DNA from: Comamonadaceae bacterium
GTDB lineage: Bacteria; Pseudomonadota; Gammaproteobacteria; Burkholderiales; Burkholderiaceae_C
Length of the DNA: 64,000 bases
Direction: 5' to 3'
Assembly: GCA_027488215.1 (NCBI GenBank)
Contig: JAIYCB010000019.1
Coordinates: 1 to 64,000 of the forward strand
The notes under the pieces were generated by a model. It saw only the letters and a list, made by a program, of their open reading frames with translations, was not told where the DNA came from and made no database searches. Of the stretch, positions 50,127-59,159 are shown piece by piece. Numbering within the stretch: position 1 is the stretch's first letter; the number at the start of each line of letters is the position of its first letter. Position numbers and translations under genes: made by a program.

Positions 50127-52736
50127 TCAAACTCCCAGTGCTTGCCGTGCTGCTTTTGCGATGCTGTCGGCATCCACCGCAAAAAAGCGGCGCAGCGCGG
50201 CACGCGTGTCGCTGCGGCCAAAGCCGTCGGTGCCCAGCGTGCTGTAACGGCGGCCTTCGGGCACGAAAGCGCGCACGCTCTCGGGCACGGCGCGCACGTA
50301 ATCGGTGGCGGCGATCACCGGGCCTTGGGTGGCTTTCAGCAGGTGCGCCAGGTGCCCAGCGCCCACAGCGCCACTGGCTTCTTGCGCCATGCCGTCGCGC
50401 GCCAACTCGCTCCAGCTGGTGATGCTCAGCACCTCCACCCCCACGCCTTGCGCGGCCAATTGTTCAGCGGCTTTGATCACCTCGGTCAGGATCGCGCCAG
50501 AGCCGAGCAAGGTCACGCGCTGGGCCGCATTGCTCGGGCCGTACATGCCAAATCGGTAGCCCCCGCGCAGCACATCGGCCTCGACGCCCGCGGGCAAATC
50601 GGGCTGGGCGTAGTTCTCGTTCATCAGGGTGATGTAATAAAACACATCGGCCTGCTGCTCGACCATCTCGCGCATGCCCGCGTCCAGAATCACCGCCAGC
50701 TCGCCCGCAAAAGCCGGGTCGTAAGCCTTGCAGTTGGGGATGGTGGCCGCCACCAAATGGCTGCTGCCGTCTTGGTGTTGCAGGCCCTCGCCACCCAAGG
50801 TGGTGCGGCCTGAGGTGGCGCCGAGCAAAAAGCCCCGGGCGCGCTGGTCGGCGGCGGCCCAGATGGCGTCACCCACGCGCTGAAAGCCGAACATCGAGTA
50901 ATAAATGTAGAAGGGCAGCATGGCCAGGCCGTGCACGCTGTAACTGGTGGCCGCAGCCGTCCAGCTGGCGATCGCGCCCGCTTCGCTGATGCCTTCTTCC
51001 AAAATCTGGCCGTCGGTGGCTTCGCGGTAGCTCAGCACCGAACCGATGTCTTCGGGCGCGTAGCGCTGGCCCACGCTGCTGTAAATGCCCACCTGCTTGA
51101 ACAGGTTGGCCATGCCGAAGGTGCGCGCCTCGTCGGCCACGATGGGCACGATGCGCGGGCCCAGCTCGCGGTCTTTCAGCAAGCTGCCCAACATGCGCAC
51201 AAAGGCCATGGTGGTGCTCATCTCCTTGCCGTCGGCCTGCAGCGCAAATTGTCCGTAACTGGCCAGTGCGGGCACGGGCAAGCGGTCGCAGGTCGTCTCG
51301 CGCTTGGGCAAGCTGCCACCCAAGCGGGCACGGTGTTCACGCAGGTAGCGCATCTCGGCGCTGTCGTCGGCGGGTTTGTAAAAAGCCAAGCCCTTGGCCT
51401 GCTCGTCGCTCAGCGGCAGGTCAAAGCGGTTGCGGTACTCGATCAGGTCTTGTTCATCGAACTTCTTTTGGCTGTGCGTGGTCATCTTGCCTTGGCCTGC
51501 GCTGCCCATGCCAAAGCCTTTTTTGGTATGCGCCAAGATCACCGTGGGCTGGCCACGGTGCGCCGCCGCAGCGGCATAAGCGGCATGGATTTTCACGATG
51601 TCGTGGCCGCCGCGTTTGAGCCTGTCGATCTGCTCGTCGGTCATGCCCTGCACCAGCCGCGCCAGTTCTTCGTTTTGGCCAAAAAAGTTGTCGCGGTTGT
51701 AGCGCCCGTCCTTGGCCGCAAAGGTCTGCATCTGCCCGTCGACCGTGTTGGCAAAGGCGCGCAGCAAAGCGCCCGTGGTGTCGCGTGCCAGCAAACCATC
51801 CCAATCGCTGCCCCACACCAGTTTGATCACGTTCCAGCCCGCGCCGGCAAACAGCTTTTCCAGCTCGTCGATGATGCGGCCGTTGCCGCGCACCGGGCCA
51901 TCCAGCCGCTGCAAATTGCAGTTGACCACCCACACCAGGTTGTCGAGTTTTTCGCGGGCGGCCAAGGTCAGGGCGCTCATGCTCTCGGGCTCGTCCATCT
52001 CGCCGTCGCCAAACACGCCCCACACCTTGCGGGCGCTACAGTCTTGCAACTGGCGGTGCGTCAGGTAGCGCATGAAGCGCGCGTGGTAAATCGAGCTGAT
52101 CGGGCCCAGCCCCATCGAGCCGGTGGGAAACTGCCAAAAGTCGGGCATCAGCCAAGGGTGTGGGTAGCTCGACAAACCGCGCGCACCGCTGTCGGGCGCG
52201 GTGATCTCTTGACGGTAATGCATCAAGTCGGCTTCGGAGAGGCGCCCTTCCAGAAAAGCGCGGGCGTACACACCCGGTGCGCTGTGCGGCTGAAAGAACA
52301 CCAAGTCGCCTTTGTGTTGCTCGGTACGGGCGCGGAAGAAATGGTGAAAGCCGGTCTCGAACAAATCGGCCACGCTGGCGTAACTGGCGATGTGCCCGCC
52401 CAACTCGCCATAAGCCTGGTTGGCACGCACCACCATGGCCAGCGCATTCCAACGCATGATGGCCACGAGCCGCTCTTCGGTGGCCAAGTCGCCGGGGAAC
52501 ACCGGCTGGTCATCGACGGCGATGGTGTTCATGTAGGGCGTGTTCAGCTCGGGCTGCCAGCCGGTGCGCTGCTGGCGCGCCACGGCGGCCAGCTCGTCCA
52601 GAATTTGCCGCGCCCGCGCTGGGCCTTGCGTGCCGATCAGCGCCAGCAAGGCCTCACGCCATTCGGTGGTTTCTTCGGGGTCGATGTCATGGGTGTGTGA
52701 CAGCGCATGCAAGAGGGGTTCATAGGGTGCGTTCAT
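50127..52736 (-). CDS. aceE: Homodimeric pyruvate dehydrogenase E1-type protein, stand-alone
   Basis: The 869-residue product belongs to the thiamine-diphosphate E1 components of the AceE type, which decarboxylate a 2-oxo acid. The ThDP motif is GDGEMDEPES with the following NCNLQRLDG, and the transketolase-like C-terminus includes MLGSLLKDRELGPRIVPIVADEARTFG. Length is close to E. coli AceE (887). No E2 or E3 gene lies beside it; instead an Lrp-type regulator is divergent, a layout like mdeB/mdeR of Pseudomonas putida, where the E1 handles 2-oxobutanoate. It may be a second, specialised E1. I chose ATG at 52736 in preference to the GTG at 52745. Confidence 0.9.
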   Translation of the reverse strand: MNAPYEPLLHALSHTHDIDPEETTEWREALLALIGTQGPARARQILDELAAVARQQRTGWQPELNTPYMNTIAVDDQPVFPGDLATEERLVAIMRWNALAMVVRANQAYGELGGHIASYASVADLFETGFHHFFRARTEQHKGDLVFFQPHSAPGVYARAFLEGRLSEADLMHYRQEITAPDSGARGLSSYPHPWLMPDFWQFPTGSMGLGPISSIYHARFMRYLTHRQLQDCSARKVWGVFGDGEMDEPESMSALTLAAREKLDNLVWVVNCNLQRLDGPVRGNGRIIDELEKLFAGAGWNVIKLVWGSDWDGLLARDTTGALLRAFANTVDGQMQTFAAKDGRYNRDNFFGQNEELARLVQGMTDEQIDRLKRGGHDIVKIHAAYAAAAAHRGQPTVILAHTKKGFGMGSAGQGKMTTHSQKKFDEQDLIEYRNRFDLPLSDEQAKGLAFYKPADDSAEMRYLREHRARLGGSLPKRETTCDRLPVPALASYGQFALQADGKEMSTTMAFVRMLGSLLKDRELGPRIVPIVADEARTFGMANLFKQVGIYSSVGQRYAPEDIGSVLSYREATDGQILEEGISEAGAIASWTAAATSYSVHGLAMLPFYIYYSMFGFQRVGDAIWAAADQRARGFLLGATSGRTTLGGEGLQHQDGSSHLVAATIPNCKAYDPAFAGELAVILDAGMREMVEQQADVFYYITLMNENYAQPDLPAGVEADVLRGGYRFGMYGPSNAAQRVTLLGSGAILTEVIKAAEQLAAQGVGVEVLSITSWSELARDGMAQEASGAVGAGHLAHLLKATQGPVIAATDYVRAVPESVRAFVPEGRRYSTLGTDGFGRSDTRAALRRFFAVDADSIAKAARQALGV

Positions 52737-52812
52737 GACCTTCACTCTACAGAGGCAGGCGGCGCATGTGCTGCGTATTTGCGCCTCTTGGACCTTGATT
52801 TAAAGCATAATA

Positions 52813-52837
52813 TGCCGAAATTCATAGGAATTCGGCA
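52813..52837. promoter_or_regulatory. Inverted repeat before the Lrp gene, candidate operator
   Basis: TGCCGAA (52813-52819) and TTCGGCA (52831-52837) form a perfect 7-bp inverted repeat with an 11-bp AT-rich centre. It lies just before the Lrp-type start codon and in the gap shared with the E1 gene. An in-frame ATG at 52812 overlaps it. Autoregulation is inferred. Confidence 0.5.
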
Positions 52838-52838
52838 C

Positions 52839-53306
52839 ATGATTCTGGACAACGTGGATTTGAAGATACTGGACGAGCTGCAGCGCGACGGCGCACTGTC
52901 CAATGTGACGCTGGCCAAACGCATTGGCCTGTCGCCCTCGCCGTGCCTGGCCCGCGTCAAGGCACTCGAGAGCAACGGCGTCATTCAGCGCTATGTGGCG
53001 CTGGCCAGCGCGGCGGCGCTGGGCCTGGGCCTGACAGTGTTCATCTCGATCAGCCTCAAGACCCAAAGCAAGGCCACCCTGGCCGACTTTGAAGCGCACA
53101 TTGCCCAGCATGACGAAGTGATGGAGTGCTATTTGATGACCGGCGACAGCGACTACCTGCTGCGCGTTGCCGTGCGCGACATGGCGGCACTTGAGCGGTT
53201 CATTCTGGAACAGCTCTCACCGATTCCGGGCGTGGAAAAAATCCGTTCCAGTTTTGCGCTCAAACAGGTGCGCTACAAGACGGCGTTGCCGCTGGGTTTG
53301 GGGTAA
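52839..53306 (+). CDS. Lrp/AsnC-family transcriptional regulator
   Basis: The 155-residue regulator has an N-terminal AsnC helix-turn-helix (LDNVDLKILDELQRDG through SPSPCLARVKALESNGVI) and a C-terminal RAM effector domain (about 65-145, VMECYLMTGDSDYLLRVAV). It resembles Lrp-type activators of catabolic genes such as BkdR and MdeR. It is divergent from the orphan E1 gene with about 100 bp between start codons and an inverted repeat in that gap. It probably senses an amino acid whose 2-oxo acid the E1 consumes. ATG at 52812 would add nine residues. Confidence 0.92.
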   Translation: MILDNVDLKILDELQRDGALSNVTLAKRIGLSPSPCLARVKALESNGVIQRYVALASAAALGLGLTVFISISLKTQSKATLADFEAHIAQHDEVMECYLMTGDSDYLLRVAVRDMAALERFILEQLSPIPGVEKIRSSFALKQVRYKTALPLGLG

Positions 53307-53313
53307 TGCACTT

Positions 53314-53925
53314 TCAGCCCTGCGCCCGCTGCTTCAAATACGGCCCCAACATGTGCCGACTGGTGCGCTGCAGACCCATGAGCAAAGCGTGGTCGGGCTG
53401 CTGGCAGCCGTAGCGGGTTTTCAGGTCGTGCTGCATCTGCGCCAGCAAATGAGCGGCCACCTCTGCATCGGCCAAGGCCCGGTGGGCACGGCCTGACGAA
53501 GGCAAATGATGCAACGCCGCCAGCGTGCCCAGCTTGTGGTTGGGCGCATGCGGGTACAGGCGGCGCGACAGCAGCACGGTGCAGGCAAAGGGGTGCGAGC
53601 CGTCTTGGCCGCAACGGGCCAGCTCGGCCTGCCAGAACTTTTTGTCAAAGGCCGCGTTGTGCGCCACCATGGGCCTGCCTGCCACAAAGCGTGCCGCCTC
53701 GCGCATCACCCGCTCGGCCGGGGGCGCGGCCTGGACCATCTCATTGGTGATGCCGGTGAGCTGGGTGATGAAGCTGTTCACCCGCACCCCGGCGTTCATC
53801 AGGCTCTGAAAGCGATCCACCACCTGCCCGCCTTCGAGCATGACGATGGCCACCTCGGTGGCGCGGTCGCCCATGTTGGGCGAAATGCCCGTGGTTTCGA
53901 AGTCGATGATGGCGATAGAAGACAT
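53314..53925 (-). CDS. 3'-5' exonuclease, DEDDh family
   Basis: The 203-residue protein is a DnaQ-like exonuclease. It has Asp8 and Glu10 (IIDFETTG), HNAAFDKKF in the middle and HRALADAEVA at the C-terminal active site, which complete the DEDDh set. It lacks a polymerase-binding extension, so it may work in DNA repair or RNA turnover and not in the replisome. I chose the ATG at 53925; 53946 is also possible. The gene ends 7 bp after the convergent Lrp gene. Confidence 0.9.
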   Translation of the reverse strand: MSSIAIIDFETTGISPNMGDRATEVAIVMLEGGQVVDRFQSLMNAGVRVNSFITQLTGITNEMVQAAPPAERVMREAARFVAGRPMVAHNAAFDKKFWQAELARCGQDGSHPFACTVLLSRRLYPHAPNHKLGTLAALHHLPSSGRAHRALADAEVAAHLLAQMQHDLKTRYGCQQPDHALLMGLQRTSRHMLGPYLKQRAQG

Positions 53926-54037
53926 GGATGGGGTAGCGGCAGGCATTCGGGGGGACTGTTCAAGCTTATCCGAAGGCCCTGCCAGCCGCGCCCCAAAGAC
54001 CTGCACAATGCGAAAGAAAATTCATTCGCTCACGCCC

Positions 54038-54724
54038 ATGCACCCCGGCCCCATCCTCTTTTGCGGCGACCCGCACGGCCAGTGGCAGCACATCATCGAT
54101 GCCGCGCTGCAAACCGATGCCCGCGCCGTCATCTTGCTGGGCGACCTGGAGCCCGCACGCCCGCTGCACATCGAGCTGGCGGTCATCCGCGAACGCGTCT
54201 GGTACATCCACGGCAACCACGACACCGACCACGAGGGCAACTTTGCCAATGTGTGGCACAGCGAACTGGCCGAGCGCAACCTGCATGGCCGCGTCGTCAC
54301 GCTGCCCTGCGGCACGCGCATTGCCGGGCTGGGCGGCGTGTTCCGCGGCGCGGTGTGGTACCCCAAAAACCGGCATGCGCCCAAGTTTCGCAACCGCGAA
54401 GAACACGCCAGCATCACCCCGCGCCAAGACCGCTGGCAAGGCAGCGTGCACCTCAAGCACTGGTCCAGCATCTACCCCGACGAAGTCGAGCAACTGGCAT
54501 CACTGCAGGCCGACATCTTGATCACGCACGAAGCCCCCGGCTACCACGAACACGGCTTTGCGCCGCTGGACGACCTGGCCCGCCGCATGGGCGTGCGCAT
54601 GACAGTGCATGGCCACCAGCACGACAGCATTGACAGCAGCGCCCAATGGGACGCGCAAGGGTTTCAGAGTTTTGGGGTGGGTCTTAGGGGGGTGATGGCA
54701 CTCGACGCGTTGAGTTTTTCTTGA
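54038..54724 (+). CDS. Metallophosphoesterase
   Basis: This 228-residue calcineurin-type phosphoesterase has the full metal-site series: CGDPHGQ, LLGDLEP, IHGNHDTD, ITHEAP and VHGHQHDS. The substrate is unknown; related proteins act on nucleotides, dinucleotide polyphosphates or nucleic acids. The ATG at 54038 starts the first beta-strand; an ATG at 54008 would add ten residues. It is divergent from the exonuclease gene with about 110 bp between the starts. Confidence 0.88.
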   Translation: MHPGPILFCGDPHGQWQHIIDAALQTDARAVILLGDLEPARPLHIELAVIRERVWYIHGNHDTDHEGNFANVWHSELAERNLHGRVVTLPCGTRIAGLGGVFRGAVWYPKNRHAPKFRNREEHASITPRQDRWQGSVHLKHWSSIYPDEVEQLASLQADILITHEAPGYHEHGFAPLDDLARRMGVRMTVHGHQHDSIDSSAQWDAQGFQSFGVGLRGVMALDALSFS

Positions 54725-54883
54725 CCCAGTGACCTCTGGTCTTCTGACAACCCTGTCTTATCTGAATGTCATGAGGGATACCGTCTGAACGCATTACCCC
54801 TCATTGGGTGCGTCCCCAACAAGCCGCCCCCACAGTCGAGCCATCTTCCCTCAAAGCCCCGCGTCTAACGGCACAATCAACCC

Positions 54884-56953
54884 ATGCCAGCCAAAGCCCC
54901 CTCGCCTGCCGCCAAAACGCTGAGCGCCCCGCAAAAAGCGCTGATCAAGCTCGGCTTGAAGCGCGACATTGATCTGGCGCTGCACTTGCCGCTGCGTTAC
55001 GAGGACGAGACCCGCATCGTCAAGCTGCGCGATGCGCGCGAGGGCGACACGGCGCAGATTGAGGCGACGGTGACGGCGTGCGAGATCACGATGCGCCCGC
55101 GCCGGCAGCTGCTGGTGACGGTGGATGACGGCTCGGACACCTGCGTGATGCGGTTTTTCAGCTTTTACCCCTCACACCAAAAGGCGCTGGCGGTGGGCAA
55201 CCGCATTCGGGCGCGAGGTGAAGTGAAAGGTGGCTTCATGGGCCTGACCATGATGCACCCCACTTTCAAGGCGGCGGGTGGCCACTTGGCCGAGGCGCTG
55301 ACGCCGGTGTACCCGACCGTGGCGGGCTTGGCCCAAGCGTATTTGCGCCGCGCGGTGATCACCGGCCTGAACCACGCTGACCTGAGTGAGACTTTGCCGC
55401 CGGGCATCGCTTGGCCCGACCCGCGTGGGGCTTGGTCGCTGCGCGATGCGCTGCAGTTTTTGCACCACCCCACGCCCGATGTGTCGCTGGCCGCTCTGGA
55501 GGACCGCAGCCACCCGGCTTGGGTGCGCCTGAAGTGTGAGGAGTTGCTGGCGCAGCAGTTGTCGCAGCTCACGGCCAAGCGCGAGCGCGATTTGTTGCGC
55601 GCCCCGGCTTTAAAGATGAAGCGCGGTGCTTTGCACGACCAGCTGCTCAAAGCTTTGCCTTTTGGCCTGACGAATGCCCAGCAGCGTGTGGGCCGCGAAA
55701 TTGCCCAAGACCTGAGCCGCCCGGTGCCCATGCACCGTTTGCTGCAAGGCGATGTGGGCGCAGGCAAAACCGTGGTGGCGGCGCTGGCGGCCATGGTGGC
55801 GATTGACGCGGGTTGGCAATGCGCCTTGATGGCCCCGACCGAAATTTTGGCCACCCAGCACTTTGCCAAGTTGGTGGGCTGGCTGGAGCCGCTGGGCGTG
55901 AAAGTCGCCTGGTTGATTGGCAGCCAAAAGAAGAAAGAGCGCGCCGCCATGCTGGCCCTGATCGAGTCGGGCGAGGCCGCGCTGGTGGTAGGCACGCACG
56001 CGGTGATTCAAGAGCACGTCAAGTTCAAGTGCTTGGGGTTGGCGGTCATTGACGAGCAGCACCGCTTTGGCGTGGCGCAGCGCCTGGCCCTGCGCGGCAA
56101 GATGCAGGCCCCCGGCATGGAGCCGCACATGCTGATGATGACGGCCACGCCCATCCCCCGCACGCTGGCCATGAGCTATTACGCCGACCTGGATGTGTCG
56201 GTGATCGACGAACTGCCCCCCGGGCGCACGCCCATCGTGACCCGCGTGGTGTCGGACCACCGCCGTGACGAGGTGGTCTCGCGCATCGGCGCGCAGGTGC
56301 AAGAGGGGCGGCAGGTGTATTGGGTCTGCCCCTTGATCGAGGAGAGCGAAGCGCTGGACCTGACCAATGCCACACAAACCCACGCCGACCTGAGCGAAGC
56401 GCTGCCGGGTGTGATGGTGGGCCTGCTGCATTCGCGCATGCCGGTGGCCGAGAAAAAGGCGGTGATGGAACTGTTCACCTCAGGCGTGATGGGGGTGCTG
56501 GTCAGCACCACGGTGATCGAGGTGGGGGTGGACGTGCCCAATGCCTCGCTGATGGTGATCGAGCATGCCGAGCGCTTCGGCCTGAGCCAGCTGCACCAGC
56601 TGCGCGGCCGCGTGGGACGCGGGGCGGCGGCGTCGGCGTGTGTGCTGCTGTATGGCACGCCCGAAGGCGGTCGCCTGAGCGAAACCGCCCGCGAGCGTTT
56701 GCGGGCCATGGTGGAGACGAACGACGGTTTCGAGATTGCTCGGCGCGATTTGGAAATTCGCGGGCCGGGGGAATTTTTGGGGGCGCGCCAGTCGGGTGCG
56801 CCTTTGCTGCGCTTTGCCGATCTGGAGACCGACGGGCATTTGCTGGACTGGGCGCGTGCCCTGGCCCCGCACATGCTGGACCAGCACGCCTTTTTGGCCG
56901 AGCGGCACATTGGCCGTTGGTTGGGTGGAAAATCCGAGTACCTGAAGGCTTGA
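54884..56953 (+). CDS. recG: ATP-dependent DNA helicase RecG
   Basis: RecG remodels stalled replication forks and branched DNA. The 689-residue protein is of normal length. An N-terminal wedge domain (about 1-250, LPLRYEDETRIVKL) precedes the helicase core: Walker A GDVGAGKT, DEQH box VIDEQHRFG, TATPIPRTLAMSYYADLDVSVID, and the C-terminal TRG-like region ending RRDLEIRGPGEFLGARQSG. It lies 15 bp before oxyR on the same strand, the usual recG-oxyR pairing in betaproteobacteria. Confidence 0.97.
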   Translation: MPAKAPSPAAKTLSAPQKALIKLGLKRDIDLALHLPLRYEDETRIVKLRDAREGDTAQIEATVTACEITMRPRRQLLVTVDDGSDTCVMRFFSFYPSHQKALAVGNRIRARGEVKGGFMGLTMMHPTFKAAGGHLAEALTPVYPTVAGLAQAYLRRAVITGLNHADLSETLPPGIAWPDPRGAWSLRDALQFLHHPTPDVSLAALEDRSHPAWVRLKCEELLAQQLSQLTAKRERDLLRAPALKMKRGALHDQLLKALPFGLTNAQQRVGREIAQDLSRPVPMHRLLQGDVGAGKTVVAALAAMVAIDAGWQCALMAPTEILATQHFAKLVGWLEPLGVKVAWLIGSQKKKERAAMLALIESGEAALVVGTHAVIQEHVKFKCLGLAVIDEQHRFGVAQRLALRGKMQAPGMEPHMLMMTATPIPRTLAMSYYADLDVSVIDELPPGRTPIVTRVVSDHRRDEVVSRIGAQVQEGRQVYWVCPLIEESEALDLTNATQTHADLSEALPGVMVGLLHSRMPVAEKKAVMELFTSGVMGVLVSTTVIEVGVDVPNASLMVIEHAERFGLSQLHQLRGRVGRGAAASACVLLYGTPEGGRLSETARERLRAMVETNDGFEIARRDLEIRGPGEFLGARQSGAPLLRFADLETDGHLLDWARALAPHMLDQHAFLAERHIGRWLGGKSEYLKA

Positions 56954-56968
56954 TGTTCAAATAACGCC

Positions 56969-57931
56969 ATGACCCTGACCGAACTGAAATACATCGTGGC
57001 CGTGGCCCGCGAGAAGCACTTTGGCAAAGCGGCCGAGGCCTGCTTTGTGTCGCAGCCCACGCTGTCGCTGGCCATCAAAAAGCTCGAAGAAGAGCTGGAA
57101 GTCAAGCTGTTTGAGCGCAGCGCCAGCGAGGTCTCGGTCACATCCTTGGGTGGAGAAATCGTGCGCCAAGCGCAAAGCGTGCTGGAGCAGGCTGCCGAGA
57201 TCAAGGAAATCGCCAAGCGCGGCAAAGACCCGCTGGCCGCCACCATGCGGCTGGGCGTCATCTACACCATCGGGCCCTATTTGCTGCCCGATCTGGTGCG
57301 CCAAATCATCACCGACATGCCGCAAATGCCGCTGATGCTTCAGGAGAACTTCACCGTGCGTTTGCTGGAGATGCTGCGCACGGGCGAGATCGACTGCGCC
57401 ATCCTGGCCGAGCCCTTTCCCGAGTCGGGCTTGGCCATCGCGCCGCTGTACGACGAGACCTTCATGGCCGCCTTGCCGCTGAACCACCCGCTGGCCACAG
57501 AGGCGTTCATCACCCCCGATCAGTTGAAAAACGAGACCATGCTGCTGCTGGGCACGGGGCACTGCTTTCGCGACCATGTGCTGGAGGTGTGCCCCGAGTT
57601 TGCGCGTTACGCCAGTCAGACCGACGGCATCCGCAAGACCTTTGAGGGCTCGTCGCTGGAGACCATCAAGCACATGGTGGCAGCAGGTATGGGCGTCACG
57701 TTGGTGCCGCGCCTGTCGGTTCCTGACCTCAAGCCCGTGCACAAGCGCTCGGGCGGGCGGCACGAGTCGCCCGTGCGGTATTTGCCCATCGTGGACCCGG
57801 CGGGCGGCAAGCCGCCTACGCGCCGTGTGGTGCTGGCCTGGCGGCGCAGCTACACCCGCTACGAAGCGATTGCCGCCATGCGCAACGCCATTTATGCCTG
57901 CCCGTTGCCGGGCGTGACACGCTTGTCCTGA
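56969..57931 (+). CDS. oxyR: Hydrogen-peroxide-inducible regulator OxyR
   Basis: OxyR is the LysR-type peroxide sensor. The 320-residue product has the winged helix (MTLTELKYIVAVAREKHFGK, then QPTLSLAIKKLEEEL) and the regulatory domain with the redox pair at Cys199 and Cys208 (TGHCFRDHVLEVC), the same numbering as in E. coli. The Glu-Gly-Ser-Ser-Leu-Glu stretch after it matches OxyR. It probably controls catalase and alkyl hydroperoxide genes elsewhere. The end overlaps the convergent exporter gene by 40 bp. Confidence 0.96.
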   Translation: MTLTELKYIVAVAREKHFGKAAEACFVSQPTLSLAIKKLEEELEVKLFERSASEVSVTSLGGEIVRQAQSVLEQAAEIKEIAKRGKDPLAATMRLGVIYTIGPYLLPDLVRQIITDMPQMPLMLQENFTVRLLEMLRTGEIDCAILAEPFPESGLAIAPLYDETFMAALPLNHPLATEAFITPDQLKNETMLLLGTGHCFRDHVLEVCPEFARYASQTDGIRKTFEGSSLETIKHMVAAGMGVTLVPRLSVPDLKPVHKRSGGRHESPVRYLPIVDPAGGKPPTRRVVLAWRRSYTRYEAIAAMRNAIYACPLPGVTRLS

Positions 57932-58770
57932 CCTGCCGACCAGGCTGTGCCCATGGAGGCGGTCATCACCAAAGCGATGGCCAGCCCTTGCAGCAGCGTC
58001 AGGTGCTCGGCCAGCACCAGCCAGCCCGCCAAGGCGCCCACGGCGGGCTCCAGGCTGAGCAAAATGCTGAAGGTGTTTTTGGGCAAGTGGTTGAGCGAGA
58101 ACATCTCCAGCGCATAAGGGATCGCGCTCGACAGCAAGGCCACGGCCAGACCTGCCACCAGCCATTGCGGGTCCAGCATGGCCGTTCCCGCATGAAAAAC
58201 TCCGATGGGTGCCACCACCAAAGCCGCCGCCAGCATGCCCATGGGCGTGGCCATGGCCCCGTAGCGCAGCGCCACACGCTGGCCAAAAACGATGTAAAGC
58301 GCCCAGCAAATGCCCGCCGTGAAGGCGAAGAATACGCCCATTGGGTCGAGCGCCGTGGCCGCATCGCCCCCGGGCAGAGGCAGCAGCAAGGCCAGGCCCG
58401 CGATGGCCAGTGCCACCCAGAGCCAGTCGCTGGCTTTTTTGGAGTTCCAGACGGCGACGGCCAACGGTCCGGTGAACTCGATGGCAATGGCCACGCCAAA
58501 GGGGATGGTCTTGATCGAGCTGTAAAAAAACAGGTTCATCACGCCCAGAGTGACGCCATACAGGCCCAGCGGCAGTGCGTCGGCCCGGACCCACTTTCTG
58601 CGCCAGGGCCTGAACACGGCCATGAGCATGAGCATGGCGAAAATGATGCGGTAAGCGGTGGTGCCCTCCGCCCCCAAGGCCGGAAACAGGCTTTTGGCAA
58701 ACGAAGTGCCCACGGCCAGCGACACCAGACTGCCCAACAAAGCCAGCATGGCCCACAAACGGAGATTCAA
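57892..58770 (-). CDS. EamA-family exporter, RhtA-like
   Basis: The 292-residue protein has ten predicted helices in two EamA domains and the features of RhtA (threonine/homoserine exporter): AVGTSFAKSLFPALGAEGTTAYR near the start, IPFGVAIAIEFTGPLAVA and LLSSAIPYALEMFSLNHLP in the second half. The substrate is likely threonine, homoserine or other amino acids, by family. The start is 12 bp after the accessory gene stop, so it may share the nitrile hydratase transcript. Its end overlaps oxyR by 40 bp on the other strand. Confidence 0.88.
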   Translation of the reverse strand: MNLRLWAMLALLGSLVSLAVGTSFAKSLFPALGAEGTTAYRIIFAMLMLMAVFRPWRRKWVRADALPLGLYGVTLGVMNLFFYSSIKTIPFGVAIAIEFTGPLAVAVWNSKKASDWLWVALAIAGLALLLPLPGGDAATALDPMGVFFAFTAGICWALYIVFGQRVALRYGAMATPMGMLAAALVVAPIGVFHAGTAMLDPQWLVAGLAVALLSSAIPYALEMFSLNHLPKNTFSILLSLEPAVGALAGWLVLAEHLTLLQGLAIALVMTASMGTAWSAGQDKRVTPGNGQA

Positions 58771-58781
58771 ACAAGGCCTCT

Positions 58782-59159
58782 TTATTCAGCGTTCAGAACG
58801 ATGGGCTGGCCATGCGGGGTGCGCTCGGCGGCGTCGGCCCAGGCGTGCTCCAAATCATGGATTTCATCGGGCGTGCCCAGTTGACGCTCAATCACCAGCT
58901 GCTCCAGGGCGTTGAGCCAGTGCGTGTAATAAAGGCTGCCGTCGCTGGCTTCGCCACGCGTTTGGCCCGCGCGGATTTCTCGGGTCAGGGCTTTGGCCCA
59001 CTCGGGCCAGGTGAAGACACCTTTTTCGTGAAGCTGCAAGGTCATGGCAAAGGCGTGGGCCTGCCAGGGCTCTTCAAACACCGCCCCGTTGTTGGCCGTA
59101 GGCGGCATGGGAAAGCCGTCGCCGCAGGCTTGGGCCAGGTCGTTCAGGGTAGTGGTCAT
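58782..59159 (-). CDS. Nitrile hydratase accessory protein
   Basis: The 125-residue protein matches the small accessory protein family of nitrile hydratases, which helps load cobalt or assemble the alpha subunit and resembles the N-terminal part of the beta subunit. Visible features are FEEPWQAHAFAMTLQLHEKG, FTWPEWAKALTREI and YYTHWLNALEQLVIERQ; the last matches the beta subunit pattern. The start (ATG at 59159) overlaps the beta gene stop by 4 bp. It is the third gene of a three-gene operon. Confidence 0.93.
   Translation of the reverse strand: MTTTLNDLAQACGDGFPMPPTANNGAVFEEPWQAHAFAMTLQLHEKGVFTWPEWAKALTREIRAGQTRGEASDGSLYYTHWLNALEQLVIERQLGTPDEIHDLEHAWADAAERTPHGQPIVLNAE

Noticed and set aside
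50931-52700. Plus-strand open frame of almost 590 codons inside the E1 gene
   Set aside because: It is a GC-driven antisense shadow; the minus strand has clear thiamine-diphosphate motifs across the same interval.
54725-54883. Small gene or RNA in the gap before recG
   Set aside because: No convincing frame, promoter pair or hairpin was seen in these 159 bp.
56957-58774. Minus-strand open frame of about 600 codons spanning oxyR and the exporter
   Set aside because: It overlaps two well-supported genes in other frames and its composition is His/Gly/Gln-rich shadow sequence.
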